A program made the position numbers and the translations under genes. Positions 60,906 to 64,000 of a DNA stretch of 64,000 nt are shown one piece after another (the first letter of the stretch is position 1; every line of letters begins with the position of its first letter). The stretch is taken from positions 34,863,602 through 34,927,601 of the forward strand of contig CM060464.1 in the NCBI GenBank assembly GCA_030544235.1, written 5' to 3'. The stretch comes from Lepturacanthus savala (lineage: Eukaryota; Chordata; Actinopteri; Scombriformes; Trichiuridae). Below the pieces are notes generated by a model, which did not search any database, was not told the origin of the DNA, and saw nothing but the letters and a program-made list of their open reading frames with translations.

Positions 60906-63900
60906 ATACAATATTTTTACAGAAAATCTTATTTACATTTTACTATATGTAAAATGGTATAGTTTTGGATCAGAAATTCAGCTGGAAAAGCTATTGTTTT
61001 CATGTGGTTTGTGTTTTAAAGTTTTTATTGCTCCATATGCATTCTCTCGGTCTGAAGAGCACAAAAAGATAAAAAGCTATGTAGGCCTAAATCAGTACAA
61101 TATTTTTATAGAAAATCTCATTTACCATTTACTATATGTAAAATGGTATACTTTTGGATGAGAAATTCACCTGGAAAGGCTATTGTTTTCATGTGGTTTG
61201 TGTTTTAAAGTTTTTATTGCTCCATATGCATTCTCTCGGTCGGATGAGCAGAAAAAGACAAAAAGCTATGTAGGCCTAAATCAGTACAATATTTTTACAG
61301 AAAATCTTATTTACCTTTTACTATATGTAAAATGGTATAGTTTTGGATCAGAAATTCACCTGGAAAAGCTATTGTTTTCATGTGGTTTGAGTTTTAAAGT
61401 TTTTATTGCTCCATATACATTCTCTCGGTCTGAAGAGCACAAAAAGACAAAATGCTATGTAGGCCTAAATCAGTACAATATTTTTATAGAAAATCTTATT
61501 TACCTTTTACTTTATGTGAAATGGTATAGTTTTGGATTAGAAATTCACCTGGAAAAGCTATTGTTTTCATGTGGTTTGTGTTTTAAAGTTTTTATTGCTC
61601 CATATGCGTTCTCTCGGTCTGAAGAGCACAAAAAGACAAAAAGCTATGTAGGCCTAAATCAGTACAATATTTTTACAGAAAATCTTATTTACCTTTTACT
61701 TTATGTGAAATGGTATAGTTTTGGATCAGAAATTCACCTGGAAAAGCTATTGTTTTCATGTGGTTTGTGTTTTAAAGTTTTTATTGCTCCATATGCATTC
61801 TCTCGGTCTGAAGACCACAAAAAGACAAAAAGCTATGTAGGCCTAAATCAGTACAATATTTTTACAGAAAATCTTATTTACCTTTTACTATATGTAAAAT
61901 GCTATAGTTTGGGATCAGAAATTCACCTGGAAAAGCTGTTGTTTTCATGTGGTTTGTGTTTTAAAGTTTTTATTGCTCCATATGCATTCTCTCGGTCTGA
62001 AGGGCACAAAAAGACAAAATGCTATGTAGATCTAAATCAGTACAATATTTTCATAGAAAATCTTATTTACCTTTTAGTTTATGTGAAATGGTATAGTTTT
62101 GGATCAGAAATTCACCTGGAAAAGCTATTGTTTTCATGTGGTTTGTGTTTTAAAGTTTTATTGCTCCATATGCATTCTCACGGTCTGAAGAGCACAAAAA
62201 GACAAAAAGTTATGTAGGCCTAAATCAGTACAATATTTTCATAGAAAATCTTATTAACCTTTTACTTTATGTGAAATGGTATAGTTTTGGATCAGAAATT
62301 CACCTGGAAAAGCTATTGTTTTCATGTGGTTTGTGTTTTAAAGTTTTTATTGCTCCATATGCATTCTCTCGGTCTGAAGAACACAAAAAGATAAAAAGCT
62401 ATGTAGGCCTAAATCAGTACAATGTTTTTACAGGAAATCTAATTTACCATTTACTATATGTAAAATGGTATAGTTTTGGATCAGAAATTCACCTGGAAAA
62501 GCTATTGTTTTCATGTGGTTTGTGTTTTAAAGTTTTTATTACTCCATATGCATTCTCTCGGTCGGAAGAGCACAAAAAGATAAAAAGGTATGTAGGCCTA
62601 AATCAGTACAATATTTTTAGAGAAAATCTTATTTACCTTGTACTTTATGGGAAATGGTATAGTTTTGGATCAGAAATTCACCTGGAAAAGCTATTGTTTT
62701 GATGTGGTTTGTGTTTTAAAGTTTTTATTGCTCCATATGCATTCTCTCGGTCTGAAGAGCACAAACAGACAAAAAGCTATGTAGGCCTAAATCAGTACAA
62801 TATTTTTACAGACAATCTTATTTACCTTTTACTATATGTAAAATGCTATAGTTTGGGGTCAGAAATTCACCTGGAAAAGCTGTTGTTTTCATGTGGTTTG
62901 TGTTTTAAAGTTTTTATTGCTCCATATGCATTCTCTCGGTCTGAAGGGCACAAAAAGACAAAATGCTATGTAGATCTAAATCAGTACAATATTTTCATAG
63001 AAAATCTTATTTACCTTTTAGTTTATGTGAAATGGTATAGTTTTGGATCAGAAATTCACCTGGAAAAGCTATTGTTTTCATGTGGTTTGTGTTTTAATGT
63101 TTTTATTGCTCCATATGCATTCTCTCGGTCTGAAGAGCACAAAAAGATAAAAAGCTATGTAGGCCTAAATCAGTACAATATTTTTATAGAAAATCTAATT
63201 TACCATTTACTATATGTGAAATGGTATAGTTTTGGATCAGAAATTCACCATGGAAAAGCTATTGTTTTCATGTAGTTTGTGTTTTAAAGTTTTTATTGCT
63301 CCATATGCATTCTCTCGGTCTGAAGAGCACAAAAAGACAAAGAGCTATGTAGGCCTAAATCAGTACAATATTTTTACAGAAAATCTAATTTACCATTTAC
63401 TATATGTAAAATGGTATACTTTTGGATGAGAAATTCACCTGGAAAAGCTATTGTTTTCATGTGGTTTGTGTTTTAAAGTTTTTATTGCTCCATATACATT
63501 CTCTCGGTCTGAAGAGCACAAAAAGACAAAATGCTATGTAGGCCTAAATCAGTACAATATTTTTATAGAAAATCTTATTTACCTTTTACTTTATGTGAAA
63601 TGGTATAGTTTTGGATTAGAAATTCACCTGGAAAAGCTATTGTTTTCATGTGGTTTGTGTTTTAAAGTTTTTATTGCTCCATATGCGTTCTCTCGGTCTG
63701 AAGAGCACAAAAAGACAAAAAGCTATGTAGGCCTAAATCAGTACAATATTTTTACAGAAAATCTTATTTACCTTTTACTTTATGTGAAATGGTATAGTTT
63801 TGGATCAGAAATTCACCTGGAAAAGCTATTGTTTTCATGTGGTTTGTGTTTTAAAGTTTTTATTGCTCCATATGCATTCTCTCGGTCTGAAGACCACAAA

Positions 63901-64000
63901 AAGACAAAAAGCTATGTAGGCCTAAATCAGTACAATATTTTTACAGAAAATCTTATTTACCTTTTACTATATGTAAAATGCTATAGTTTGGGATCAGAAA
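60906..64000 (+). repeat. 189-bp satellite array, right side, with 11-monomer period
   Basis: About 16 forward monomers run to the window end. A 2,079-bp (11 x 189) offset is clear: the CATATGCGTTC variant occurs at 61606 and 63685, and AGACCACAAA at 61812 and 63891. A five-monomer duplication marked by GAAGGGCAC (62000 and 62943) is also present. Variants such as AGATAAAAAGC and GATCTAAAT are typical of this side and rare or absent in 1-17515, so the two arrays have evolved separately. Confidence 0.95.

Overview
This is eukaryotic DNA, most likely from a teleost fish. The evidence is the mix of repeat families: a 'CCCTCCTGTTG' piggyBac end, hAT MITEs, an L1/Tx1-like LINE, a CACTA/EnSpm-like element with C2H2 and tnp2-like proteins, Helitron-like and SGNH-like transposon genes, retrovirus-like LTR copies, and small P2X7-domain genes. 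Split exons, poly-A signals, (CA)n microsatellites and the absence of operons agree. No species can be named. Nearly everything is satellite or mobile-element DNA. The only gene that looks intact is a small three-exon P2X7-domain gene at 50163-51305.

Layout. 1-17515: about 92 copies of a 189-bp satellite with several higher-order periods. 17516-19742: satellite flank, then a segment ending in a solo LTR. 20900-23830 (minus strand): a decayed Helitron-like/SGNH-like element. 24070-40375: a 16.3-kb CACTA/EnSpm-like transposon with inverted ends and a TA target duplication. It holds two dead genes, a piggyBac remnant broken by a hAT MITE, a minisatellite-bearing block, and a 5.75-kb LINE with its own hAT MITE. 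39139-44600 and 50283-55406: the two arms of an inverted duplication, each carrying one P2X7-type gene copy. The spacer 44600-50283 holds satellite remnants and a gag-protease remnant. 55407-58726 (minus): a truncated endogenous retrovirus. 58727-60028: inverted partner of 17516-19225. 60029-64000: satellite again, first reversed, then forward after a head-to-head switch near 60880.

How it fits together. The window reads as a satellite-bordered, possibly pericentromeric region built by nested insertion followed by inverted duplication. Target-site duplications order the events: the LINE entered the CACTA-like element before the inner inverted duplication, and the retrovirus inserted before the outer inverted duplication. 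After that, one outer copy collapsed to a solo LTR and the other kept internal sequence. Coordinates of repeats and degenerate genes are read by eye and may be off by a few to a few tens of bases.
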